A stretch of DNA of 64,000 nt from UBA11865 sp963749825 (GCA_963749825.1 CAVVOI010000012.1:372001-436000); one strand, 5' to 3'. Shown: positions 16,069-26,197, numbered from the stretch's first letter. The notes: generated by a model not told the origin, from the sequence alone. Numbers and translations: made by a program.

Positions 16069-18790
16069 CCTTTGCTTTCTTCATCGTTGCCAATGTCTCC
16101 ACGGCAAGTTCGAAATCATCTACCTCGCCGTAAAAGAACAGTATCTGGGCGATCAAGCCTGTCCATCCAGTTTGATGACTGGCCCCAAGACCGGCGCCGT
16201 TGTCACCGTGGAAATACTCATGGAAGAGGATATAGTCACGCCAATGGGGATCGGTCTGAAACTTTTCCATGCCACCGAAGACAGTACGCTTTCCCTCGTC
16301 ATCGCGCAAGAAAATCTGCGCCAGGCGGCCTGCAAGCTCCTGACTGACTTCCCACAATGTCATCATTTTTCCGGAGCCAGTGGGACATTCAATGCTGAAT
16401 TCGTCACCGTAGTAAGCGTAAAGGTGAACCAACCCTCTGTTCAAGAGGTAGTTGATGGGGAACCAGATGGGTCCGCGCCAGTTTGAGTTGCCGCCGAACA
16501 TGCCGCTATTCGACTCGGCCGGTAAATAATCGACACGATATTCAGTGCCACCGACGTGCACGACGTAAGGATGCTCAGCATGAAATCGTGAGATGGAGCG
16601 GATACCATGAGGACTGAAAAACTCATCTTCGTCCAGCATGCGGTGCAGAATGCGACGTAACTTCTCTTCATCCACCATCGAGAGCAAGCGACGGTCGTGG
16701 ATCCCTCCTGCGCCGAGGGCGGGAATGCTCTGCACCAGCCTCGGGCGATTTTCATTCAGCCAGCGTACTCGATCCATGAATTCAGGCAGCTTTGCCGCCT
16801 CCTCCGGCCGGACAATGGCGCATGCCGCCAGCGGCAGCAAGCCAACAAGCGACCGAACCTTCATGCGTGCAGCTCGGCCGTCGGGCAGGCGTAGCACGTC
16901 ATAGAAGAAGCCGTCTTCGTCATCCCACAGCGAGTCCGACCGATCGTCCTGCGGATCCATGGCATCATGGATCCACAGAAAGTGTTCAAAGTACTTGCTG
17001 GCCATGGATTGATAGGTCGGATCGTTTAAGGCCAATTCCAGCGCAATCTGCAGCATGGACAAGGCGTAGAAGGCCATCCAGGCCGTGCCGTCTGACTGCT
17101 CCAGATGCCCACCGGCTGGCAGGGGTGCGCTGCGATCGAAGACGCCGATGTTGTCTAGCCCCAGGAAGCCGCCGCCAAAGAGATCATTGCCGTCGGGGTC
17201 TTTGCGGTTGACCCACCAGGTGAAATTAAGCGACAGCTTGTGGAAAGCATCACGTAAGAAGTCGATGTCGCCTTGGCCATGCATGGCCTTCTCAATACCA
17301 TAGACACGCAGGGTGGCCCAAGCGTGAACGGGCGGGTTGACGTCGCTGAAGTTCCATTCGTAGGCAGGTACTTGACCGTTTGGATGCAAATAGCGTTCAT
17401 TGAGCATGAGCGCCAGCTGCTCCTTGGCGAAGTCGATATCGACAATCGACAAGGCTACGGTATGGAAAGCCAAATCCCAAGCTGCATACCAAGGATACTC
17501 CCATTTGTCCGGCATGGAGATGATGTCGGCGTTGACCATGTGGAACCACTGCTTATTGCGGATTGATGCCTGCTCCAGATCCGCACGTGACGTCAGACCA
17601 TGTTCCTGCAGCCAATACGTTACGTCATAATTATAATACTGTTTGGTCCATAGCATGCCGGCTAAGGCCTGGCGCATAACATTACCGGCATCTTCAGTCA
17701 AGCGGTCTGGTGTGAGCGCGGCGTAGAAGGCGTCTGCCTCCTCTTTCCGGCTGCGCAAGACGGTCTCGAAATGAGAGCCGAAGGGAGTCCCCTCGGCCGG
17801 ATAGGTGGACTTCAGCACTTCTGGCGCCGTTGTGGTCAGTCGCAGGCGGACGACGTCACTCTGACCGGATTCGAGGGTGAACTGGAAATGGGGCGCCGCT
17901 TTTGTCCCTGTCCGGGTGGGATTGACGGCCGAGCCGTTGCCGTGGACCACCGCGTCGTTGATACCGTCTTTGACGTAGGCACCGGCGTTGGCGCTGCCGA
18001 AAAGGCGCTCGTTGTTTGTCTCATTTTCGGTGAAGAGTAGCGGGACGTCCCCAGCCACGTAGAGAAAGCGCTCGCCCAGCGTAGCATGGCGGGCCACAAT
18101 CGTGCTGAAGCCCGGGCCATCTTCACCCTGTTCCAGGCTAGGCTTGAACACACCAGTCGACCAGGACCAGGTATTGCGGAACCAGAGCGTGGGCAGCACG
18201 TGCAGTGTCGCCGGCTCCGGTCCTCGATTGTGGAGGGTGATCTGGATCAAGAGGTCTTCCGGCGACTCTTTGGCATATTCTACAAAGACGTCAAAGTAGC
18301 GATCCTCGTCGAAGACCCCGGTGTCGAGCAACTCGTACTCAAAATCATTGGCGCTGCGCTGCCGGTTGGTCTGGACCAGATCATTGTAGGGATAGGCTGC
18401 CTGTGGATACTTGTACAGGTATTTCATATAGGAATGCGTGGGCGTACTGTCCAGGTAAAAATAATACTCCTTCACATCTTCGCCGTGATTGCCCTCGCTA
18501 TTGGTCAGGCCAAACAGCCGTTCTTTGAGGATGGCATCGCGGCCGTTCCACAGAGCCAGGGCAAAGCAGAGCTGCTGCTGGTCATCGGAGATACCGGCCA
18601 ACCCATCTTCGCCCCAGCGGTAGGCCCGGGAGCGAGCCTGGTCATGGGAAAAGTAGTCCCAGGCGTCGCCAGACTGGCTGTAATCCTCGCGAACGGTGCC
18701 CCACTGCCGTTCGCTCAAATAGGGCCCCCATTTGCGCCAGGGGACCTGCGCGTCGTGTGCTTCCTGTAAGCGTTCTTTTTCAGCGTTCAT
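16049..18790 (-). CDS. GH63-family glucosidase (mannosyl-oligosaccharide glucosidase-like)
   Basis: A 913-residue protein of the MGH1-type GH63 family, which includes bacterial mannosylglycerate and glucosylglycerate hydrolases and alpha-glucosidases. The N-terminal 350 residues are a beta-sandwich. The (alpha/alpha)6 barrel follows with 'WDLAFHTVALSIVDIDFAKEQL', 'QVPAYEWNFSDVNPPVHAWA' (catalytic acid region), 'SNWRGPIWFPINYLLNRGL' and 'HQTGWTGLIAQIL'. No signal peptide, so it is cytoplasmic. With GlgX directly downstream it probably trims alpha-glucosides or compatible-solute glycosides. GAGGAGG precedes the ATG. The exact glycosidic linkage cannot be read from sequence. Confidence 0.88.
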   Translation of the reverse strand: MNAEKERLQEAHDAQVPWRKWGPYLSERQWGTVREDYSQSGDAWDYFSHDQARSRAYRWGEDGLAGISDDQQQLCFALALWNGRDAILKERLFGLTNSEGNHGEDVKEYYFYLDSTPTHSYMKYLYKYPQAAYPYNDLVQTNRQRSANDFEYELLDTGVFDEDRYFDVFVEYAKESPEDLLIQITLHNRGPEPATLHVLPTLWFRNTWSWSTGVFKPSLEQGEDGPGFSTIVARHATLGERFLYVAGDVPLLFTENETNNERLFGSANAGAYVKDGINDAVVHGNGSAVNPTRTGTKAAPHFQFTLESGQSDVVRLRLTTTAPEVLKSTYPAEGTPFGSHFETVLRSRKEEADAFYAALTPDRLTEDAGNVMRQALAGMLWTKQYYNYDVTYWLQEHGLTSRADLEQASIRNKQWFHMVNADIISMPDKWEYPWYAAWDLAFHTVALSIVDIDFAKEQLALMLNERYLHPNGQVPAYEWNFSDVNPPVHAWATLRVYGIEKAMHGQGDIDFLRDAFHKLSLNFTWWVNRKDPDGNDLFGGGFLGLDNIGVFDRSAPLPAGGHLEQSDGTAWMAFYALSMLQIALELALNDPTYQSMASKYFEHFLWIHDAMDPQDDRSDSLWDDEDGFFYDVLRLPDGRAARMKVRSLVGLLPLAACAIVRPEEAAKLPEFMDRVRWLNENRPRLVQSIPALGAGGIHDRRLLSMVDEEKLRRILHRMLDEDEFFSPHGIRSISRFHAEHPYVVHVGGTEYRVDYLPAESNSGMFGGNSNWRGPIWFPINYLLNRGLVHLYAYYGDEFSIECPTGSGKMMTLWEVSQELAGRLAQIFLRDDEGKRTVFGGMEKFQTDPHWRDYILFHEYFHGDNGAGLGASHQTGWTGLIAQILFFYGEVDDFELAVETLATMKKAKDDDKNA

Positions 18791-18840
18791 GCGATATTCC
18801 TCCTCGCCATATACAATTCTAGTGAAATCTTTTCAGACTG

Positions 18841-19257
18841 TCAGCGATCATTTTGTTCTTTGGCGTTCTTTTTTGCGCCATTAATCTCCCAGCCTCGCAA
18901 GGTGCGAATGACGTCGAAGAGCATGAGCAGCAGGACGATGCCGTTTATGCTATAGAATATCGTGATCAACTTCGTCGCCGGCGTGGTGGGAGAGAGATCG
19001 CCATAACCAATGGTGGTCAAAGTAATCACCACAAAATACAACGAGTCCAGCCAGCTCCAACCCTCCAACCAGTGATAGAGCGCTGCGCCAATTACAATCA
19101 CGAATGCGGCATAAATGAAAAACGGACGCGTTTTCCGGTTGAAGAGCACATCTAGAAATAACGCTCTGGAAATCAGGTGATATTGTCTTGTAACCCAACT
19201 GCCAACGCCGCCTTTTTCAGAAGGCCGTTTGCTTCTTGAACTATTGTCATTACTCAC
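18841..19257 (-). CDS. Two-helix potassium channel protein
   Basis: The GTG at 19257 has AAGGAGGA upstream and gives 138 residues; a longer frame from 19419 would run into the 3' end of the DUF2252 gene and has no RBS. Helix 1 (about 45-62), a pore loop with the selectivity filter TIGYGD at residues 82-87, and helix 2 (about 94-112) make an Ion_trans_2 unit. Four subunits would form a K+ pore. There is no RCK domain; the tails are charged and short. It lies in a minus-strand series between DUF2252 and GH63 genes. Confidence 0.85.
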   Translation of the reverse strand: MSNDNSSRSKRPSEKGGVGSWVTRQYHLISRALFLDVLFNRKTRPFFIYAAFVIVIGAALYHWLEGWSWLDSLYFVVITLTTIGYGDLSPTTPATKLITIFYSINGIVLLLMLFDVIRTLRGWEINGAKKNAKEQNDR

Positions 19258-19399
19258 TTGCCGAATCCTCCTTAGAATCAGATTCAGCGCTGAAGGCCGG
19301 CTGCCGGTCCTTTTCGGATCTCTCGGCCACCTTGGTGATCTTGAGTGACCAAGAGCACAAGGCAACGAACACACCCAAACTATTGCCCTCAACAACTGA

Positions 19400-20800
19400 T
19401 CAAATCCCAGTCTCCGCAACGATTTGGCCCTTATTTACTGCATCCACCAGAGCCTGGTGATCGAGCTCTGTCTGGTCAGCATAGGCTACGGCGAAATTGC
19501 TGATGGCCTGGTCGAATACATCACTGCTTCCCAGGTAGCCGTAGATCGCTGCAGCATCCCCTGTTCGGGCGTGGGCGCGCGCCAGACAAGCACTGCATAG
19601 GCCAAGATAGGTTCCAAGTCCCTTAGCCTTCAGCCTGGTCACGTCGAATGATCCTTTCATGTCTTTCAATTGTCGCCAATAGTATTGGGTGCCCGAGAGC
19701 CCTCGGTTCCATCCCAGGAAGATATCGGAAGCGGCCTGCATGAGTCGCTGGCCGATCACAACCCGCTGGGCCTGGCTGGCGTAGCCCCTCTTGGGCAGAT
19801 AGGCTTCCAGGGCCGATGGGCCAGCCTCTTTTTGCTGCAGGATCAGCGCGTCATCATCGGCATTTCCTTCGAGCAAGGCGATGGTACAGCGGGTACCCAC
19901 GCTGCCAACGCCGCCGACTCTTAAGGCCGCATCGGCAATGCGGAAACGTGACAGGAGCAGGCGTCGTTCCTCCAGCAAGCTGTTCACATATTCCTGCCAG
20001 AATTTTTTTATATCCCCTTCCGAGACCTGTGCCTTCTGCTCGTCACTGAGAAGCTCCGCCAGGCGTACCAGCAACGGCGGATCATTGACGATCTGCCGCC
20101 GGCCATCAATGAATTCGGTAAGTTTTTCCAGCGTCTGCTGGCGGGTGTGTGATCGAGCTTTCTTGACGGTTTTCTGAGCGCTTTTCGCGCCTTTCTTGGC
20201 ATATTTATCGAAGACTTTCAGGACGCTATCGGCATCGACATGGAAGTACCAGACATCAAGGATGGGCGCTTGGGCAAAGCGGCCCATCGATTCGCGGTAA
20301 GTTTTGGAGACGATGGCTGCCAGTTCTTTACATTTCTTATCACTGAAGCCATTCTCCCGTCCGGCCACCACCGCGCTCGCCGCCAGCCGCTTGAGGTCCC
20401 ATTCCCAGGGCCCAGGGTATGTCTCGTCGAAATCATTGATGTCAAACACCAGATTACGTTCTGGGGTGGCAAAGACACCGAAGTTTGAAAGATGGGCATC
20501 ACCGCACAGAACGACATCCAGGCCTGTCGTTGGCGTAGGCGCCAGATCCGAAGCCATCACCAAGGCCGAGCCGCGCAGAAAGGAAAATGGAGAAGCCAGC
20601 ATGCGGCCATACTTGATGGGTAATAAATGCTGCAATCGTCCGGCATCTTGAGCCTGCAGCAGGCTGATGGGATCGGGACGGTCGGTCGCGGGTGCCCATT
20701 CGCCATGACTGCTCCGCGGCGCCTGTTTGCAAAGTCGTTTTCCAAGCGCGATACGTTCCTCAACAGACATTTGTTTCCTGTCGAATGTTTCTTCAGACAT
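19400..20800 (-). CDS. DUF2252 family protein
   Basis: A 466-residue protein with the hallmark 'VVLCGDAHLSNFG' and 'NLVFDINDFDETYPGPWEWDLKRLAAS' motifs, which resemble the catalytic and metal-binding loops of kinase-like folds (HxxxxN and DxD). Family biochemistry is undefined to my knowledge. No signal peptide or membrane span. AAGGAT precedes the ATG. Within this window it lies just downstream of the SulP gene on the same strand, 131 bp away, so it may be co-transcribed with the CHAD-ParA-SulP group. It is full length. Confidence 0.85.
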   Translation of the reverse strand: MSEETFDRKQMSVEERIALGKRLCKQAPRSSHGEWAPATDRPDPISLLQAQDAGRLQHLLPIKYGRMLASPFSFLRGSALVMASDLAPTPTTGLDVVLCGDAHLSNFGVFATPERNLVFDINDFDETYPGPWEWDLKRLAASAVVAGRENGFSDKKCKELAAIVSKTYRESMGRFAQAPILDVWYFHVDADSVLKVFDKYAKKGAKSAQKTVKKARSHTRQQTLEKLTEFIDGRRQIVNDPPLLVRLAELLSDEQKAQVSEGDIKKFWQEYVNSLLEERRLLLSRFRIADAALRVGGVGSVGTRCTIALLEGNADDDALILQQKEAGPSALEAYLPKRGYASQAQRVVIGQRLMQAASDIFLGWNRGLSGTQYYWRQLKDMKGSFDVTRLKAKGLGTYLGLCSACLARAHARTGDAAAIYGYLGSSDVFDQAISNFAVAYADQTELDHQALVDAVNKGQIVAETGI

Positions 20801-20931
20801 TTTGAGCGATCCTTCTAATTTTGATTATCCTAATAATCCGGTGCATAAGTAAGTCTATTCCTTACATGCGTTTCAACCACGCCGGCGATATTATTATGGA
20901 TGGGTGCGATGCCGACAAAATCAGCTGGCCT

Positions 20932-22665
20932 TTAACTGGCTTGTTGGTCAGGTATTTGGTCAGCTGTGGCCTCGTAGACATTGCCGTAGATTCGGCTCTC
21001 GCCGAGTTTGTCGATGACGCCGTCTCGTCGCAACAACTCCTTCACCTCAGTCTTCACCCGGGCCAGACGCACCTCGATGTTATAGTTCGTCGCCAGGTCG
21101 AGAATTTCTGCCAGCGTGTCGGATCCCTGAGAATCGACGAAATTAACGCCCTCAAAGTCGAGCACGATTGTGTGTAGTTTTGGCTCCGCTTGGTAGGCGA
21201 GTTCTCGCAACCGGTCGGTGAGCGCGTCCGCGCTGGCGAAAAAGAGACCCGCATCAAACCCCATCACAAGTAATCCAGGATAGGTCTCGCTATCGGCATA
21301 CTCGTCCATGCTCCTGAACACCTGTGTTCCGGGCTTACGCCCGAGTACAGGCATGTTTGGACTCACCGAGATGTAGATTAGCCAGCCGAACGACAAGATA
21401 ATGCCGATTATCACCCCAGCCAGAACGCCGGCCGTCAGGACGCCGAGGATAGCAGCCACCGCGATCCAGAAGTCCGTCCGTTTCACGTGATAGAGACGGC
21501 GCATCTCGGGCACGTCCATCATGCCCATCACAACCGCCTCGATGATCAACGCGGATAGCACCGCTTGAGGTAAATATGAGAAAAATGGTGCCAGAAACAG
21601 CATTGTGAGGATGACTAATACACCAGTTGTGAGCGAAGCCACAGGCGTTTTAGCCCCAGAGGTGTCGTTGAGCGAGCTGGCCGACAGGCTGGTTGAGACG
21701 GGAATACCCTGCACCAATCCGGAACCGATGTTGGCCATACCTTGAGCCACCGTTTCCTGGTTGATGTCGACTTGATATTTGTGCTTCGACGCAAACGAAC
21801 GGGCATCCCCGGCGCTCTGCGAGAAACCGATCAGTAGTAATCCGATGGCGGCCGAGCTAATCACTGCCAGGTTCTCCATGACGAATTCGAGATTGGGCAG
21901 CGCCAACGACGGCAGGCCGCGAGGGACATCACCTACCAGAGCCAGCCCCTGATCGCCCAGCCCGAAGATCGCCGAGGCCAGGATACCAGTAATGACCAGG
22001 ACCAGTGCTCCAGGAACTCGCGGGGCGACAAACCGCAGCCCGAAGATCAGCGCCAGTGAAAGGAGACCCACCAGCAGCGTCATCCAAATGATGTCCGGCA
22101 GAGTTCCAAGCCAGCTGAACAGCTTCTGCCATGAGTTCGAACCCTCGGCCGCCGTGCCGGTGATCTTCGGTAACTCGCCGATCACCACTTCGATGGCAGA
22201 ACCAAACAAGAAGCCGGTGATCACCGCCTTCGACAGGAATTGGGAGATCCAGCCCATCTTGAATAACGCCAGAAGTAAGAACAACAATCCGGTCAGGAAT
22301 GTGATTGCCGCAACCAAGGCCACTGCGGAATCATCGTCGCCAGACACGCCGGCGGCAATGACCGCGCTGGCGGCAACAGCCGCCAATGCAGAGCTTGGTC
22401 CGGTCGCGATCTGGCGCGATGTGCCAAATAAGGCGTACAAGATCGCGCCGACCGCCGCCGCGTAAAGACCGTATTGGATCGGAACGTTGGCGATGCCCGC
22501 ATAACCCAGTGACTTCGGCACAACCAGCGCCGCCACCGTTAACCCGGCGATGACGTCAAGCTTTAACCACGCCCGGTCATAATTGGGCAGCCACTGCACG
22601 ATCGGAAGAAGGCGCGATATCCCACTACTTTTTTCTACTTGTCCCTTTGTTTTTTTTGCAGCCAT
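20932..22665 (-). CDS. SulP-family anion transporter with STAS domain
   Basis: A 577-residue SLC26/SulP transporter. The N-terminal signature 'LIAGLTVAALVVPKSLGYAGIANVPIQYGLYAA' starts a membrane domain of about 12-14 helices (residues 25-425), and the STAS domain covers about 440-560 ('HTIVLDFEGVNFVDSQGSDTLAEILDLA'). Substrates in the family include sulfate, bicarbonate and other anions; none can be assigned. GAGAGGTGA lies upstream of the start. It follows CHAD, ParA and a small gene on the same strand. A fragment of a close relative is fused to ParA at 7635-8132, so SulP and ParA have been neighbours at two loci. Confidence 0.9.
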   Translation of the reverse strand: MAAKKTKGQVEKSSGISRLLPIVQWLPNYDRAWLKLDVIAGLTVAALVVPKSLGYAGIANVPIQYGLYAAAVGAILYALFGTSRQIATGPSSALAAVAASAVIAAGVSGDDDSAVALVAAITFLTGLLFLLLALFKMGWISQFLSKAVITGFLFGSAIEVVIGELPKITGTAAEGSNSWQKLFSWLGTLPDIIWMTLLVGLLSLALIFGLRFVAPRVPGALVLVITGILASAIFGLGDQGLALVGDVPRGLPSLALPNLEFVMENLAVISSAAIGLLLIGFSQSAGDARSFASKHKYQVDINQETVAQGMANIGSGLVQGIPVSTSLSASSLNDTSGAKTPVASLTTGVLVILTMLFLAPFFSYLPQAVLSALIIEAVVMGMMDVPEMRRLYHVKRTDFWIAVAAILGVLTAGVLAGVIIGIILSFGWLIYISVSPNMPVLGRKPGTQVFRSMDEYADSETYPGLLVMGFDAGLFFASADALTDRLRELAYQAEPKLHTIVLDFEGVNFVDSQGSDTLAEILDLATNYNIEVRLARVKTEVKELLRRDGVIDKLGESRIYGNVYEATADQIPDQQAS

Positions 22666-22703
22666 GATGTTTCACCTCTCAATGTAGTTTCTATCAGATC
22701 CCC

Positions 22704-23091
22704 TCACGCTGCCGGTTTCCAGTGTATTAGACCAGTGCCGATTGTCTTATCCTGTTCATCAGAAGCGTTTCTGAGTGGTGAAAGATCTGAATTGGCCTGG
22801 CTTTCATTTCTCGTATTGGCTTCATCTATGACCATGCCTGGTGAAGCGAAGGGTGCCTGCATCGATTTCAATTGTTTAACTACATCCCGGCGAATAAATA
22901 TGGGAACATAAGTTTGTATCCGAGCACCTTCATAATTATGGACAACATCCTTGAGTACTTCTTGTATGGTTGAGCGAGTGACAGTACCATGTCAGATCAC
23001 CAAAAACCTGCTCGACGATAGCGTTTACATTCCAATCAGTCTGGGTTTTACCATCTTCATTACTGCCAGACTTCAACTCACATTCGTTCAT
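22704..23091 (-). CDS. Small DUF3562-like helical protein, one frameshift
   Basis: The ATG at 23091 overlaps the end of parA (ATGAACGAATGTGA). The first frame reads MNECELKSGSNEDG and then TQTDWNVNAIVEQVFGDL; the +1 frame continues 'TIQEVLKDVVHNYEGARIQTYVPIFIRRDVVKQLKSM' and ends at 22704 after about 128 residues. The 'AR(I/V)..(Y/F).P....R..V...L' pattern resembles DUF3562-type three-helix proteins (my judgement). Length is 388 nt, one base too many, so either a sequence error or real damage. It sits between parA and sulP and could be the ParA partner. Too broken up for standard ORF calling, it is easily missed. Confidence 0.5.
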
Positions 23092-23833
23092 TTAAAAGCT
23101 CCTTGTAAATCTCTTTCCACAAATCTTGATAGGCCCAGGAAGCAGGGGAGGCGGGGGCAAAGACCGGCACCGGCTGGCGGTAGGTTCCCATCTGCTCGAC
23201 GTGCGAGAGATATGGGATGGCACTCTGCAATACACCGTTAAAGTTCTGCCTGGCCCAGGCTGCCAGCTCCTGGTGCATTTTCTTTCGCCCATCTACGAAG
23301 GAGAAAAATGTATATACCCTCTCTAACCGGTATTGATTTTCTTGGAGGAAAGCGAGCAGTTGGGTGTGAGTCCGGAGTGACAGCGTCGTCGGGATCAGGG
23401 GGACGAGCATGTAGTCGGCTGCTTCGAATATATTTTCGGCTAGGATATTAATAGTCGGCGGAGTATCCAGGATGATCAGATCGTATTCTTTCTGGAGGGG
23501 TTCAAGTGATAATTTAAGTCTTTGCTTACGGTGTTTCTGGTTGTTAAAGATGATATCGAGATTGCGGTGAGAGAAATCGGCCGGCAGCAGGTCCAAGTTT
23601 TCGAAATCGGTACCTTTTATGCTGCGGTCTATTTGTTTGCGACCCCTTATGAGGCCTCGTGCTTTAGGCTTAAGCTTCGGTTTGATCCGGAAGTAAAAGG
23701 TTGTCGAAGCCTGCGGGTCAAGATCGCAAATCAGTGTCACCAGGCCTGATTGGGCCGCAAGATAAGCAAGATTGACGGCCGCGGCCGTCTTGCCAACGCC
23801 GCCTTTGTTGCTATAAAGTGCCAGGATGGTCAT
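23078..23833 (-). CDS. ParA/MinD-family cargo-positioning ATPase
   Basis: A 251-residue P-loop ATPase with the deviant Walker A KGGVGKT at residues 10-16, 'LICDLDPQAS' (A' motif) and 'YDLIILDTPPTINILAENIFEAADYMLVPLIPT' (Walker B region). No N-terminal DNA-binding domain and no ParB gene nearby, so it is an orphan ParA of the kind that spaces carboxysomes, polyhydroxybutyrate or chemotaxis clusters on the nucleoid. The start overlaps the end of the CYTH-CHAD gene by four bases, implying coupled translation and a functional link with a polyphosphate-binding protein. A decayed relative is at 7069-7636. Confidence 0.85.
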   Translation of the reverse strand: MTILALYSNKGGVGKTAAAVNLAYLAAQSGLVTLICDLDPQASTTFYFRIKPKLKPKARGLIRGRKQIDRSIKGTDFENLDLLPADFSHRNLDIIFNNQKHRKQRLKLSLEPLQKEYDLIILDTPPTINILAENIFEAADYMLVPLIPTTLSLRTHTQLLAFLQENQYRLERVYTFFSFVDGRKKMHQELAAWARQNFNGVLQSAIPYLSHVEQMGTYRQPVPVFAPASPASWAYQDLWKEIYKELLNERM

Positions 23834-25396
23834 CGGCCGGCCTTCTTTCCTTTCATGGAAAATAGTCGGCGGAATAACTTCTGGTTGGCCGGCGAGGCGA
23901 ATTCCGTGAAGGAATTAGCAAAATTTGCTTTTACTTTTTTTTGCTCGTAACCAAGATTCTCTACCAAGTATCCGGTAGCCACCAAGGCCTTTCTTGACCG
24001 GTGATCGTCCATGGGCAGTTCCTCGGCTATGTGCATCAAGTATTCCTGCTGGACCGACAGGTCATTGAATTCGCCCAGGTTGTCCTGCAATTTCTTGAGC
24101 TGTTTTATCAAGCGGGCCATCTTCTTCCTTGGAAAGAGACTGGAGAAGAATTCCATCAAGTAACGCAGCTTCTTACACTCGATTCTCAGGGCATGGAGCA
24201 GCTCGTCTTGCATGTGGGTCAGGATGTAGTCGCCGTCCTTGATCACCCTGCGATAGCGCTTGTAAATCCTCTTCCGGGCTAGGTCGACGATGGATATGGC
24301 AGCATTGGCCGCAGTTGGTTTTTTCGGGGCGGGTTCATTTAGGAAATACTCCCAATCTTCAAACGCCCGGGCATATTCACTCGATGACAGGCTAGTTATG
24401 ACCTCTTCCAGGGCTTGTTCACGAAGGACCCGCAGGTAATCGAACAGGGGCACGATGTCTTCCCGCATCGCAGCCGGGAGCCTGGCCTCAAAATCTTCCT
24501 CAGACAATAGGTAGACATCAAGATCCCGAAGCTCGTTTGTGAGCTGGCCCAGAGTATCTGAACGACTGTTTGAAATGCTCCGTTTCCTCCGTCGGAAACA
24601 CGTTCCTGATTTGACTCAGCGCCGACCGCGTTCGGCGAATGGCGATCCGGTAATCATGGAGAAACTCGGTGTCGATATCGGCCTTAATGCCTGCCTCATT
24701 GGCTTTCATGATCTTGAACAGATAGCGCAAGATCTCTTTTGTGGCTGAATCGGATCGCTTTTTGGGTTTTAACCGTAAATCCATCTTTCCAGAATAGCTA
24801 CCCGGTTTCTTCCCGGCTTGTTCTAGAGCAGTGACGTAGAGATCTTGGATCAAGGATGATACCTTCGGTATCCGGGCAAGACGTTGGCCAACTTTCGCGA
24901 GTATTTGGGATAGCCACGAACTGGCAACAGGCTTAAATAAGATGCCGCAAGAAGGTTCGCTATCCACGTCAAGAGTTCGCACTTCGGTATAGACCAGCCG
25001 GGCCACCGTTTTTTCATCGGCATTCAGAATTCGATAGAATGATACCCTAGTATTTACTTCGGCGAGTGGCAGAAGCGCTCGCATTTTGATGATTGATTCC
25101 AGGCGTTCGCGCAACGGGCTTTCAGGCAAATCCCAGGTGAATTCCGGCGCCGAATGACTTGTGAGGCCATTCAGTGATTCGCCGCTTGATAAATGCTCCA
25201 AGCTGAGCTCTTGACCAGCGTGTCGCAGCACCAGCGATCGATTAAACAAGCGCCAGTCATAGGTATCATAGAACGTCCACATCTCCGATATTGGTGGATC
25301 GGCTATGAAGGCGAACTTTCCAGCCAGAAGTTGAACTAGCTGATCTGACCCATATTCGTCTGGTAATCTGACGTGCAAGCTGGCAACGAAAGCCAT
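23830..25396 (-). CDS. CYTH-CHAD domain protein, one frameshift
   Basis: Two frames form one protein of about 522 residues. The first (25396 to about 24555) has a CYTH-like triphosphate tunnel domain (residues 1-190; 'MWTFYDTYDWRLFNRSLVLRHAG') and the start of CHAD with 'FLHDYRIAIRRTRSALSQIRNVFP'. The second resumes with 'LGQLTNELRDLDVYLLSEEDF' and includes 'LHALRIECKKLRYLMEFFSSLFP', the CHAD core rich in paired Arg/Lys and His. CHAD domains bind inorganic polyphosphate. Length is 1567 nt, one base over; dropping one T in TACTCTGGGC restores it. The ParA start overlaps its stop. Confidence 0.8.
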
Positions 25397-25402
25397 TTCT
25401 AC

Positions 25403-25978
25403 CTACTTCTTTCGCTTCTTTTTGCTTGGTTTGCTCTTTTTGACCTTTGCTTTTTTGGATTTTCCCTTTTTGTTTTTCTTCTTAGACTTTTTTCCTTTTA
25501 GTACTTTCTTATCCTTCTTTTGCTTTTTTTTCTTCACTGATTTCTTGGCTTTCTTAGCCTTCTTTTTAGGTTTCTTTCTGGACTTCTTTTTGGCCTGAGG
25601 TGTATCCTCTAGTTGTGCTTTCGCCGCATCAACTGGCCCGACCGTTTCCTCAGCATCTGCTAAATCCGGCTGATCTTCTGCCGAACTCTGGGGCGATTCA
25701 GCGTCCTGCTGGGCTTGATTCAGCAACTCTTCTGGGAATATGTCCGTTCGATCTCTACGGAACTTGGTAAGCCAGTAACGCACCTGTCCCTTCGTGAGCC
25801 CGGTCGCGCTGGCGGCTTCAGCTTGCGTCGCGCCCCCGTCGATAGCTAAGAGGGCTTGTGCCCGCTGGCTATAAGGCCGTTCCCCGGAAGCTATCTGGTT
25901 AAAGATGGCCCGTTCTTCAGAGCTGACCGATCTAAATTCTTTTCCTGAACTTTCTTTAACTTCGGTTTTTGTTGTCAT
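25403..25978 (-). CDS. Helix-turn-helix protein with a lysine-rich C-terminal tail
   Basis: The ATG at 25978 has GGAG eight bases upstream; the in-frame GTG at 25993 is less likely. About 191 residues: an N-terminal homeodomain-like HTH ('SQRAQALLAIDGGATQAEAA', then 'TGLTKGQVRYWLTKFRRD', residues 30-85), an acidic glutamine-rich linker (90-135) and a tail of some 60 residues that is mostly Lys with Ser, Gly and Val. Such tails bind nucleic acid or polyphosphate, and lysine/serine-rich stretches can be polyphosphorylated. It ends six bases before the CYTH-CHAD gene, so the operon pairs a polycation protein with a polyphosphate reader. It may be the DNA anchor or the regulator of the operon. 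Confidence 0.75.
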   Translation of the reverse strand: MTTKTEVKESSGKEFRSVSSEERAIFNQIASGERPYSQRAQALLAIDGGATQAEAASATGLTKGQVRYWLTKFRRDRTDIFPEELLNQAQQDAESPQSSAEDQPDLADAEETVGPVDAAKAQLEDTPQAKKKSRKKPKKKAKKAKKSVKKKKQKKDKKVLKGKKSKKKNKKGKSKKAKVKKSKPSKKKRKK

Positions 25979-26197
25979 CGGATATTTCTCCACAGATCCC
26001 TTCAGCTTAAGTAAAGGCCGTTACCTACAGTTAGTGCCTCTGCCGGGGGCAAAGGGTTGAAACCCAGCTCTAGGATGGGAAATGATATTGGCGATCAAGC
26101 TATTGGACCCAAAGACCTTTTAGGCTTCTAACTAACAACCACTTAAGGTCAGCACTTCACGGCTTTTTGTACTAATGGAGTATTTGGTTCCTTGATC

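Noticed and set aside
18841..19419. 192-residue version of the K+ channel
   Set aside because: The extra part has no RBS and overlaps the DUF2252 stop; the GTG at 19257 has AAGGAGGA.
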